Assembly (NCBI RefSeq): GCF_038502225.1
Contig: NC_091369.1
Span: 17,101,224-17,165,223, forward strand
Direction: 5' to 3'
DNA length: 64,000 nucleotides
Source: Cherax quadricarinatus
Lineage: Eukaryota > Arthropoda > Malacostraca > Decapoda > Parastacidae
A model generated the notes under the pieces. It worked only from the letters and a program-made list of their open reading frames with translations. It was not told the DNA's origin and searched no databases. This document shows, one piece after another, positions 30,461 to 40,444 of the stretch; position 1 is the stretch's first letter; the number at the start of each line of letters is the position of its first letter. A program made the position numbers and the translations under genes.

Positions 30461-33400
30461 ACTCACCTAGTTGAGGTTGCAGGCGTCGAGTCCAAGCTCC
30501 TGGTCCCTCTTAATCGCTGGTAGCTACTAGGTCTACTTTCTCTACCATGACCTTTATCGAACCTCATCTTAAAGCTATATATGGATCCTGCCTCCACTAT
30601 ATCACTCTTCAGATTGTTCCACATCCTGACAACTCTACTACTGTAGAAATTCTTCTTAACATCCTTGAGACTCATCTGAATTTTCAACCCCTTGTTGCTG
30701 TGCCCCATCTCTGAAATATTCTGTAGCTGTCCCTATCCACATTGTCAGCATTTTATATATCGTTATCATGTCCCCCCTCTCCATCCTGTCCTCTGGTGTA
30801 GTCAGGTTGATTTCCCTTAACCTCTCCTCATAGGGTATATCCCTTAGCTCCGGGACTCGTCTTGTTGCTAACCTTTTTCACTATTTCTAATTTCTTGACG
30901 TGTTTGACCAGATCTGGGCTCCATACTGGTGCTACACTGCCTACACACCTGAGGTACACAATATACAGAGTCTTGAATGACTCTTTACTAAGATGTCGGA
31001 ACGCTATTCATATGTTTGCCAGGCGCCCTTATACTGCAGCAGTTACTTGGTGGATGCACACCTCAGAAGATATTCTCAGAATGATGCTCACCCCAGGATC
31101 CTTTTCTTTGAGTGAGTTTTGTAGCCTTTAACTTCCTAGTCTGTCCTCCTTCTGCGGTCTTCTTTGTCCTTCCTCAAACTTTATAAGTTTTCACTTGCTT
31201 AGGTTAAACTCCACGAGCCATTTGTCGGACCAGGCTTGCAGCCTGTCTGGATCTCCTTGTTGGATTACTCGATCCTCGTCCACTTCTATTCTTCTCTTTA
31301 CCTTCACATCGTCTACAAACAGGGACACTTCTGAATCCATCCCTTTTGTCATATCATTCAAACACTCAACAAATACACCCATTCCAACACCTCGTCACGT
31401 ACCAGCACACGTTGTTTCCTTCCTGTCAGGTATTTCCTGATTCAGTGAAGCACTCTCCCAGGAATTCCTGCCTGCTCCTCTAGCTTTTCAACTAGTCCCT
31501 TGTGTGGTACTGCATCGAAAGCCTTCTTACAGTCCAAGAAGATGGAGTCTACCCATTCCTCTCTCTCCTATCTTACTTCTGTTACCTTATCGTAGAACTC
31601 CAGTAGGTTTGTTATGCAGGGTTTACATTCCCTGAAGGCATCCTGGATGTCATTTATTAGCCTATTCCTTTCTAGGTGCTTGAGCAGTCTTCTCCTGATA
31701 ATCTTCTCCATGACTTTGCATACTATATATGTCAGCGACACAGGTCAGTAGTTTAGTGCTGCCTATCTCCTTTCTTAAAAATTGGGAATACATTTGCTGT
31801 TAGAGTTTGTAGGAGAGAGGGAGATTATTTTCCAGTAAAAGTAAGCCTTAGACAGGGATGTGTGATGTCACCGTGGTTGTTCAATATATTTATAGATGGG
31901 ATTGTAAGGGAAGTGAATGCTCGGCTGTTGGAAAGAGGCGTGGGATTAAAAGATAAAGAACCTAATACATAGTGGGAGTTGTCAGAGTTGCTCTTTGCTG
32001 ATAACACTGCTTTTGGGAGCTTCTGAAGAGACGCTGCAGAGGTTAGTGGATGAGTTTGGTAAGGTATGTAAAAGACGGAAATTAAGTGAATATAGTAAAG
32101 AGTAAGGTGATGAGGATAACAAAAAAAAATAGGTAATGAAAGACTGGCTATCAGATTTGAGGGAGGGAGTATTTAGGAAGTGAACGTATTCAGATATTTG
32201 AGAGTGAAATTGTCAGCAGATGTGTCAACGAAAGACGAGGTGAATCATAGAAGTGATGAGGGGGGAAAAAGGTGAGTGATGCACCGAGGAGTGTGTGGAG
32301 ACAAAGAACGTTATTCATGGATGCAAAAAGGGAAATGTGTGAGAGTAGTCATACCAACGATCCTATATAGGTGTGAAGCATGGGTGGTGAATGTTGCAAC
32401 AAGGCTGGAGGTAGTGGAGAAGTCGTGTCTGAGGGAAATATGTGGTGTGAATATAATGCAGAGAATCCGTAGTTTGGAAATTAGAAGGAGGTGGTGCGGG
32501 ATTACTAAAAATATTATCCAGAGGGCTGAGGAGGTGTTGCTGAGGTGATTCGGACATTTAATGAGGATCAAACGAAATAGAATGACTTGGAGACTGTATA
32601 AATCTGTCGTGGAAGGAAGGTGGGGTAGGGGTAGGCCTAGGAATGGTTGGAGGGGAGGGGTAAGACAAGTGGTTTTTAGGACTTGACGTGCTGTTGGAGT
32701 GTGAGCAAGGTAACATTTATGAAAGGATTCAGGGAAACCGGCAGGCCGGACTTTAGTCCTGGAGTTGGGAAGTACAGTGCCTGCACTCTGAAGGAGGGGT
32801 GTTGATAAGTTGCAGTTTTATAACTGTAGTGTAGGCATGCCTCTAGCAAGACAGTGATGGAGTGAGTGATGATGAAAGCGTTTCTTCTTTTCCGGGTCTC
32901 GGAGCCTTTCGGGCCTTGGAGAGAAACAGCCGATGTGTTAACAATAAAAGAATTGTTGCCTTCCACACCTCAGGCAGTTATCCTGAATCATTTAATATAC
33001 TGAAGATTATTGTTTGTTGCACACTTTGTGCATCTGCTCCCTTTCTCAGGACCCTCGGACAGACGTTATCTGGGCTCACCTCCGTCGAGGTATCAAGTTC
33101 ACAAAGCAGTTGCTTCACCTCCTCCTCGGTTGCGTGCAGTCTGTCCAACATTTGCTGGTGCACCCTACTCCCTCGGCTTGCTAGAAGACTCTCTGTCTCA
33201 TGTGAAAATACCTCCAAGAATCTTGAGCTGAGCTTCTCAGATATTTCCTGGTCGCTCCCTGTGACCTCCTGTCCTTCCTTCCTTCCTCAACCTGATCACC
33301 TAGTTCTAGACTATTGTTTTCCTAGTAATGTGGTTGTATTACAACTTTGGTCAAATTTGTCTTGTAATACTATGTCATCCTCACATTACCACTGAGCTCT

Positions 33401-34480
33401 CTCCTAATCCGTGCATATTCATTTCTGGTTCTTTGGCTCAACTCTCTGCATTCTATACTTTTTCCATGAACTAACACAATTATGGCCTCTCCACACCTCT
33501 GGATAAACCATGGGCTCTCTCTGGTCTTCCCATTCTTTCTTTTGCCCATTAGCACGAACTTCTCTTCTGCCTCCCTACATTTTGCGGCCACGTGTTCCAT
33601 CATTTCGTTTACTAACTTCTCCCTTAGCTCTCCTACCCACTGCACCTCATGCAGGAATTGCTTCATACATGTATGTAGTTCCCTCTTCTGAAGTCTGGTT
33701 TCTCCCGTCCTTCTCCTGCTGCCTCACTCTTTATTGTTAGCTCTACTATGAATTCGAAACTCAGGACCATTTGAACAGTAGACCCGAGGGGGATGGGGGG
33801 AGTTTCGTGTGTTATTTCTCCTATGTCTGAAATGTTGAAGGCAAATATGAGGTCAAATCTTCCTGGTTCATTTTCTCCTCTTTCTCTGGTTGTGTCTCTA
33901 ACATGTTAAATTTTCCAGTACAGTCTTTAGCATCTTGGATCTCCATGTCTCCAGTCCCCAGTGTGGGTCCAGATTTTCCCAGTCTGTCTCCTTGTGGTTA
34001 AAATCTCCCATGATAAGTAAATTTGCCTTTCTTATGTGGGCCCTTCTGGCCACCTCGGCTAGTGTGTCCACCATCGTTCTGTTAATCTCATTATATTCTT
34101 GTGCTGGTCTCCTGCTATTTTGTGATGGGTTGTACATCACTGCTATCAACACCTTTGGACCTCCAGTTAGAAGTGTTTCTACTGTGTAGTCATCTGTTTC
34201 ACCTATGACTAGTCCTCCCATCTCCTCAAAACTCCATTGGTATTTTGATAAGCAGTGCAACTTCTCCTTCCCTCTCTGCTCTCCCTGTCTTTCCTCAGGA
34301 TCTGATATCCAGACTGGAAGATTGCATCTGCTATCACCCCCATCAGCTTTGTCTCTGCACTTGCTATGATGTCCGGGGATTCCTCAGAGAATCTTTCCTG
34401 CCACTCGTCACTCTTATTTATTCCAGCTGTGTTGGTACACCATACCTACAGTACCTTTCCAGAACTGCATTTAGGGGGGA
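30460..34480 (-). mobile_element. CR1-like LINE, long decayed copy, split by an RTE-like insertion
   Basis: Minus-strand order: endonuclease (34440-33898; VLIAVMYNPSQNS, MGDFNHKETDWENL), a linker (33666-33370, RESPWFIQR), RT N-terminus (33217-32978, VSPDNVCPRVLR), an interruption at about 31803-32955 by an RTE-like element, RT palm (31800-31191; KVMEKIIRRRLLKHLERN, FVDDVK), and the C-terminal block (30900-30463; NLKSDIVEAGSIYSFKMRFD), then (AC)n. Many frame breaks. It is the longest copy of the family that also gives the fragments at 5.0-6.3, 18.6, 34.7 and 48.5 kb. Clade assignment by motif style. Confidence 0.8.
31803..32955 (+). pseudogene. RTE-like LINE 3' portion nested in the CR1-like LINE
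   Basis: Plus strand: SLRQGCVMSPWLFNIFIDGI and LLFADN (near 31850-32005; the second catalytic Asp is Asn), then ATRLEVVEKSCLREICGVN (near 32400) and RGRPRNGWRGGVRQ (32620-32665), ending with the 3' UTR whose close relative is at 55870-56145 (GATGATGAAAGC...GGCCGATGTGTTAA). Stops throughout. The host LINE continues on both sides; a poorly matched short duplication (TTTGCTG/ATTGTTG) may flank it. Confidence 0.75.
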
Positions 34481-34535
34481 TGGGAGGTGTGGTTGACAAG
34501 GCTGGATATTATGGTAAGCTGGAGTTGTGGTGATA

Positions 34536-34649
<114 letters not shown>

Positions 34650-34671
34650 TTCTTTGTGTTTGTTTGTGTGT

Positions 34672-35242
34672 ACTCACCTATTTGTGGTTGCAGGGGTCGA
34701 GTCTTAGCTTCTGGCCCCACCTCTTCACTAGTTGCTACTGGGTCCTCTCTCTCCCTGCTCCATGAGCTTTATCAAACCTCGTCTTAAAACTATGTATGGT
34801 TCCCGCCTCCACTACGTCACTTTCTAGGCTATTTCACTGCCTGACTACTCTATGACTGAAGAAATACTTCCTAACATCCCTTTGACTTATCTGAGTCTTC
34901 AACTTCCAATTGTGGCCTCTTGTTTCTGCGTCCCCTCCCTGGAACATTCTGTCTTTGTCCACCTTGTCTATTCCGCGCAGTATTTTATATGTCGTTATCA
35001 TGTCTCCCCTGACCCTCCTGTCCTCCAGTGTCGTCAGGCGGATTTCCCTTAACCTTTCTTCATAGGACATTCCCCTTAGCTCTGGAACTAACCTTGTCGC
35101 AAACCTTTGTACTTTCTCTAGTTTCTTGACATGCTTTATCAAGTGCGGGTTCCAAACAGGTGCTGCATACTCCAGTATGGGCCTGACGTACACGGTGTAC
35201 AGTGTCTTGAATGATTCCTTATTAAGGTATCGGAACGCTGTG
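34672..35242 (-). pseudogene. CR1-like LINE 3'-end fragment (spacer)
   Basis: The best-preserved C-terminus of the family: VRPILEYAAPVWNPHLIKHV, KKLEKVQRFATRLVPELRG, SYEERLREIRLTTLEDRRVR, then GDAETRGHNWKLKTQISQRD, broken after VVRQ. The last part (34850-34672) is in another frame and ends with the GACCCCTGCAACCACAAATAGG 3' end. RT thumb and C-terminal region only. Confidence 0.85.
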
Positions 35243-35245
35243 TGA

Positions 35246-35432
35246 GTGAGTGTTTGTGTGTATCTACGTTCGCAGACAGATGATAGACAAATAATAAATT
35301 TAGCAGCTTCTCCAGAGAGTATCATTGTTGCAGAAATTAAGGCACCATTGACAACAGTTTCACTGAGACCCGAAAACTGTAGCCATATTGATGGCTCGCC
35401 GATGTCTGGGTTTCAACGGTCTTTATAAATGC
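35246..35432 (+). repeat. tRNA-iMet repeat unit III, second module
   Basis: Matches 6501-6560 (CAGACRGATSATAGACAA, TTTAGCAGCTTCTCC) and 19440-19570 (GAAATTAAG.CA, CTGACCCGAA-type, ATAAATGCTACA). Ends at the mini-LINE, whose target duplication is TACAGTGCTGAA. Confidence 0.75.
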
Positions 35433-35444
35433 TACAGTGCTGAA

Positions 35445-35610
35445 CCCCTCAAGGAAGGTTCCTTGATGTTGGTGAGGGGCTCTTGATTTAGGGAATTGGA
35501 TCTGTGCTCCAGTTCCCCGAATTAAGCCTGAATGCCTTCCACATCCCCCCCCCCAGGCGCTGTATAATCCTCCGGGTTTAGCGCTTCCCCCTTGATTATA
35601 ATAATAATAA
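35445..35610 (+). mobile_element. Mini-LINE (spacer copy) with target duplication
   Basis: 166 bp: CCCCTCAAGGAAGGTTCCTTG at the start and GTTTAGCGCTTCCCCCTTGA plus (TAA)n at the end. Flanked by TACAGTGCTGAA (35433-35444) and TACAGGGCTGAA (35611-35622), a 12-bp duplication with one mismatch. The uninterrupted site is seen in the paralog near 19553 (GCTACAATACTAAAG). Same element as at 27400-27582. Confidence 0.85.
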
Positions 35611-35622
35611 TACAGGGCTGAA

Positions 35623-35810
35623 TCTTCAAATTGTGCAAACATTTAGGAAAATAATTCCATATTTACACTGTCCATAAGTTAAAGTTCTGTAAGTATTAAT
35701 AACTTCTGTATCGTATCACCATTAAATTAGATTGTGTAGAAATTAACTAACTGGAACAAGTTGGAAACTGAACATGATGTTCACATGTACAACTAAAATA
35801 AAAAAAATAT
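35623..35810 (+). repeat. tRNA-iMet repeat unit III, third module
   Basis: Matches 19575-19756: AATTGT(G/A)C(A/G)AACA, CCATATTTA.ACT, ATTAGATTGTGTAGAAATTAA, then the tRNA 3' end. Confidence 0.78.
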
Positions 35811-36170
35811 TAGCAGAGATAAGATAAGATAAGATTTCGTTCGGATTTTTAACCCCGGAGGGTTAGCCACCCAGGATAACCCAAGAAAGTCAGTGCGTCA
35901 TCGAGGACTGTCTAACTTATTTCCATTGGGGTCCTTAATCTTGTCCCCCAGGATGCGACCCACACCAGTCGACTAACACCCAGGTACCTATTTGCTGCTA
36001 GGTGAACAGGACAATAGGTGTAAGCAAACGTGTCGGAATTTCCACCCGCCGGGAATCGAACCCGGGCCCTCCGTGTGTGAAGCGGGAGCTTTAGCCACCA
36101 GACCACCGTGGTTTCGATCCACGGACCTGTGGGTTATGGGCCCAGCACGCTCCCCCTGCGCCACTCTGCT
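35811..36170 (-). pseudogene. Initiator tRNA-Met gene split by a SINE
   Basis: tRNA sequence on the minus strand in two pieces: 36107-36170 (64 nt from the 5' end) and 35811-35818 (8 nt, the 3' acceptor strand plus discriminator). The sum is 72 nt, the full length of the intact copies, so the SINE between them (35819-36106) removed no bases and duplicated none. The 64-nt piece has substitutions (CCTGTGGG for CCTCTGGG, CTCCCCCTG for CTTCCACTG) that weaken the anticodon stem and D arm, so it was probably already decaying or decayed after the insertion. Confidence 0.88.
35819..36106 (-). mobile_element. tRNA-derived SINE inserted in the tRNA-iMet gene
   Basis: Minus strand: GGTGGTCTGGTGGCTAAAGC (A box), GGTTCGATTCCCGG (B box), GTCGACTGGTGTGGGTCGC body, tail (ATCTT)n. 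288 bp. Very close to 11687-11983. Its first bases GGTGG overlap the tRNA sequence CCACGGTGG-type context, a short microhomology at the joint. Confidence 0.9.
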
Positions 36171-37095
36171 TGATGGTATATTGAATAAGATTACTTTTAT
36201 AAATTTATTAAAAATTGGAGATAGTAATAACACTATCTTTAATCTTGTGTAAATACTCCGGGTGGGTGTCGGCCCGGGTCTTCTCCATGCAGTGACACAG
36301 AAAAATAATTAATAGCTGAGTTTTCACTTTAGTATATCTGATTACTAAAAAATAACTTATACCAAAATATGAAAACAGTGACAGTAATGGAGACAAAGCT
36401 TTTTTGCATCACTTGGCCTGGCCAAAAAAAATCGAGACAATGGAATTTGTATGTGAAATACATGTAGTTGAAATGGTACAGCATGAAGCTCCTTAAGTTC
36501 TTGTGTGTGTCGTCTCTGACAGCCATGAGGCATCTGCTACTACAGACAGTGAACACGAACGTAGCCGCATTTAGAAGGAATCATTTCCGATACATGTGCA
36601 GAAACTAGGACAGGAATTCCAGGAAAGAAAGCCGACTTTCTGTGAAAATAGGTGTAACAAGTAGAACATTATCAAAATGCTAAATGCTTTTCCGAGGCAG
36701 GCTGGGGACCAGGTTATTAATGCTGGAGATGATATTGATTCTTACGATGTTATTGTGCATAAGGCTTAGAACTTTCCAGACTCTCACAACATTCACGTTA
36801 TACTTAATGACAGAGACACTCTCACTGCTTTATCATGAAGCCAGTTCGAGCAATATTAATTCGCATACCAAAACGCAGGTAGAGTCACCCCGAGGAACTC
36901 TTGGGAAAAGCATATGCATGTGAGTTTCGTTTGTACATGCAAAATCTGGATGTGATACTATGTCGGCCCAGTTTGGAATGGGAAAAAGCGAAACAAACAT
37001 TTTGAAGTTATTACAATAGTCGTGGTCAGATGTGTTTATATTCCGGTACAGAGATGTTTCACACAGAATAAATAGGAGGCAGCAGACATAACTGA
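36171..37095 (+). repeat. tRNA-iMet repeat unit III, right part, with the empty gypsy target
   Basis: Matches unit I on both sides of gypsy copy B: 36171-36604 to 8446-8793 and 36605-37095 to 16468-16905. Across the joint it reads GTGCAGAAACTAGGACAGG with a single CTAGG (36605-36609). Landmarks: CTTGGCCTGGCCAAAAAAA, GACAGCCATGAG, AAGCATATGCATGTGAGTTT. Confidence 0.88.
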
Positions 37096-38720
37096 CTGAA
37101 AAAACCTACTACGTACGCGAAACGTTTCAGTAAATACTAATGATACCCAACGGTAGCAAATGTCTTACTCTTTCGTCATAATATGCTATCCCCTAACCAT
37201 ACCTCTCTATGCAATCCACGGTAATCAAAGCATCATAAATCTGAGAGGCTGTGAATCAAGAAGCACGTCAACGTACCAACGAGGCAAGCCTTGATCCAAC
37301 ATTCTGGATCTCTTCCAGCTGAACTGGATCTAGTCTGCTGTGGGGAAATTACCAGTTTAGGACGAACGTCCTAGAATCTTTGAGGACTTCTGGTGCCATA
37401 AGTACATCCATCTCACCTCACATTGTCAATTTAAAGAAAAGTGAGGCTTGTGAAGCGGGTCTCACCTTAGAGGAGTCTGCTAGTGTAAACTAAAGAGAAA
37501 TGAGGCAACGGAACCTCTGTGTCCGAACTGCGGCAAGAAGCATTATGCTTGGAGAGGCTCCGCTAGGTTAGGGCAGCATAGAAAACACCGGTCGTCCAGC
37601 CTCCAATATCAACTAGAGCACACACAACTGAGCAGTAGCCTCGTCCAGAGAAAGTTATAGTATCCCTGACACAGTGATGGAGGAAACCAAAAGAACATCA
37701 AAGTCCAGGTCAGGACCTTGCCCAGCCGGCTCACTACACTTCAGCTCTAAGTTCCACCTAACAACAGCAGCCAGCTGACCCCATACTACAAGAACAGACT
37801 ACCGACACTGCATCTACACTAACGCAACAAGAGCCACCTGATAGACTAGGTAGAAAACAAAAATATGTTCATAACTATTGTGAAGACTTGAATATATGCA
37901 TGATGGACAAAACAGTCTATGCGTTTATTAGCTAATGCATCCGACCACCCAACACTGAGTATTGATGCTCTGAGCTCACTGCATGGCATAAAGGTTTTAG
38001 AAGTGACTACAGCAAGACACTGATCACGGCCACAGAACAGAAATTAACCTCGAGCTTCAGATTGGTCATCTCAGTGTTAAGACATGTTATGATGCAATTA
38101 CTGACGAATCAGTCAATGTAGATGAACACTTCTCAATGCTGAGGGACTAAAGACTATTACTCTATTACTCCAGCTGCCTCCAATTTACTCGCCTCTATAT
38201 TAGACTGAAGAAGGTACCGTGTAGGCGATGTTGAGGAAAGCAAGAGTCCATGCGTTGATTAGCAAATGTACCCGACCACCTAACTCTGAGGCGTGATGGC
38301 CTCAGCTCACTACAGTACATGAAAAGTTTTGCAGTGGACCGAACAGGGACCACAACAAGACCCTGATCACGGTCACAGATTAGCTATCAACCTCCGATTC
38401 TCAAAGACATCTTCGTGATTCATGGAGTTGTCATTTTAGTGTGAAGACCCAGGTCAGAACGGAGTTCCAGGGGAATCAATGCTTCAGCTTAACATTGTTC
38501 CAGAGTATGGAGCTGAGGGTTACTCCAGGCTGAGACTGACCACCTTAAAAACTATTCCTCCAAGGTTGTTGGACTGATTACATCTTCACCTCCCCGTTAT
38601 ACCAGCTGCCTCCAATTTATTCGCCTCTGTATTTGAATGCTGAAGCTGCCGTGAAGGCAAAAAGTTTCAATCAATAATATAGACACTCATCTGTTGCAAA
38701 TGTGTCTTACTCTAACTTTT
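37096..38720 (+). pseudogene. Retroelement relic with zinc-knuckle ORF1 (unit III / right arm)
   Basis: Direct paralog of 16908-18480. Begins with the end motif CTGAAAA...GCGAAACGTTTCAGTAAA (37096-37133). CHKYIHLTSHCQFKEK (near 37390) and CPNCGKKHYAWRGSAR (near 37527) are two CCHC-type knuckles. Further copies of the end motif, decayed, near 38204 and 38639 suggest a composite or tandem structure. From about 37315 on it is also the inner part of the right arm. Not translatable. Confidence 0.62.
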
Positions 38721-38994
38721 CGGTATTATATACCATTTTGATCAATCTTGTCTTAGTTAGATATTTTAACACGTCATTTATACCCTCTTTATTTTTTTCT
38801 GTGTTCATTCATGTACCTCAATCATATTCTTATTTATTTTAGGCCTTTCCAGAGAGTGCAGGTTAGTGATTTCACTCCATCCTCAGAGGAAACATTTCTA
38901 ATGCATTGGATTACCTTTTCATTCCTTCTTGTACATTTTCCAGCGCCTACCAGGGGTGATAATTTGCTAGATCTGGTTTAGTCAAATAAAAAAA

Positions 38995-39709
38995 AAAAAA
39001 ACTCGTAAATTATCTATAGATCACTGAAGAGTTTGGTGCAATTGATCACAAATCAATTATCTTTATTATTACCTTGGAATACGAGATTAAGGACATTACG
39101 GTGAAAGTCTCCGATTTTCGTCTGCCGATTATAATGGACTTAGGAAACACCTGTCTAGTCTTGACTGGGGAAATCTGTTTAATGATTCTATTGACGAAAA
39201 TTGTACTCATGATAACAATACTATCTGTGAAAGGAACTTTTTTCTTAATAATGTACAGTGTGCCCAAAGTATATATAATCCCAAGATCCTAAATTAAAGA
39301 ATAGGAGACTAAAGCATCAGTTAAGAGAAAAGAGAGGAATTTACATTCGCATCAAGAGGGAAAAGGACAACCTGCTTGACTAACATGATAATATTAAAAC
39401 TGAGGTAAAGAAGGACTGAACGTAACTATGAAATATAAGTAGCTAGTGAGTCAAATGTATTGGACAAAGATCAAGAAATAAACAGGACCACTGAAAACTA
39501 GTTCAGGACAGCTTACTGATAATGAGCAGGAGATGCGTTCTTCTATAATAGTTATTTATGCTCAGTCTTCACACAAGAAGACATAAATTATATCCCAACA
39601 ATTAATAATTATTCAGGATATGACGAAAGCAAAGCAAGTAATACTAAAGTCGCAAGTGACGTAGTAATCAAACAACTAGACAATTTGTCTCCTGACCCTC
39701 GACGAACTT
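38995..39709 (+). pseudogene. CR1/L2-like LINE fragment, right arm
   Basis: Mirror of 27592-28300. Plus strand: DHKSIIFIITLEYEIKDITV near 39045, then after a frame change NYNGLRKYLSSLDWGNLF, and later SVFTQEDINYIPTINNYSGY and VIKQLDNLSPD (to about 39700). Broken. Confidence 0.7.
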
Positions 39710-39717
39710 GTGCTCTG

Positions 39718-39893
39718 ATTATTATTATTATTATAATTATAATCAAAGGGAAGCGCTAAACCCGTAGGATTATACAGCGCTTGGGGGGGGGGAATGCGGA
39801 CGGCATACAGGTTTAATTCGGGGAACTGGAGCACAGATCCAGTTCCCTAAATCAAGAGCCCCTCAACAACATCAAGGAACCTTCCCTGAGGGG
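39718..39893 (-). mobile_element. Mini-LINE, right arm
   Basis: Mirror of 27400-27582; the same insertion carried by the duplication. (TAA)n end at 39718, CCCCTCAGGG end at 39893. Confidence 0.8.
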
Positions 39894-40299
39894 TTGCGCT
39901 CTTGAAAACAGTTCGTCGGGGCCTGTGGACTTATTTTCTTTTAGTTTAACTATAAATTTTAGAAGAGACACTTTTTGGAAATGTCAGACAAATTAAAATA
40001 ATTCTTCCTAATTAAGCTTAAAGAATTTTTTTTTTATGAAAAAACGTAATTGGCAGTCAAGCAATTTCCATTAAATTGCAAAAAAACATTTTTTTAAGAT
40101 ATCGGATAGGGGCAATCTCGGTGTCTACATATATGTATTTCAACACAGAATTCAGTCCATAAGTTATGAATAATTTTAGAGGAAACGTGCTGAAGAACAT
40201 TTACATTTTATATCTACAAATACATATACGTTGAGTTGCCATCAATATTTTTTCCATTGGCAGACTTCTTTTTTTTTAGCGCAGCTGCCGGAAGTATAC
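39894..40299. other. No gene; AT-rich right-arm sequence
   Basis: Mirror of 26996-27399. Nothing recognised. Confidence 0.5.
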
Positions 40300-40444
40300 A
40301 ATTATTATTATAATCATAGAAAGCGCTAAACCGACAAGGGTCATACAGCTCTTCGGGGTAGAAAATAGTGCTGGGGCTATAAACAGCTAGGTGTAGAGGG
40401 AATCAAAGGTGAGAAGAGAAAAGGGGTGAAAGGGATGCTAAGGG

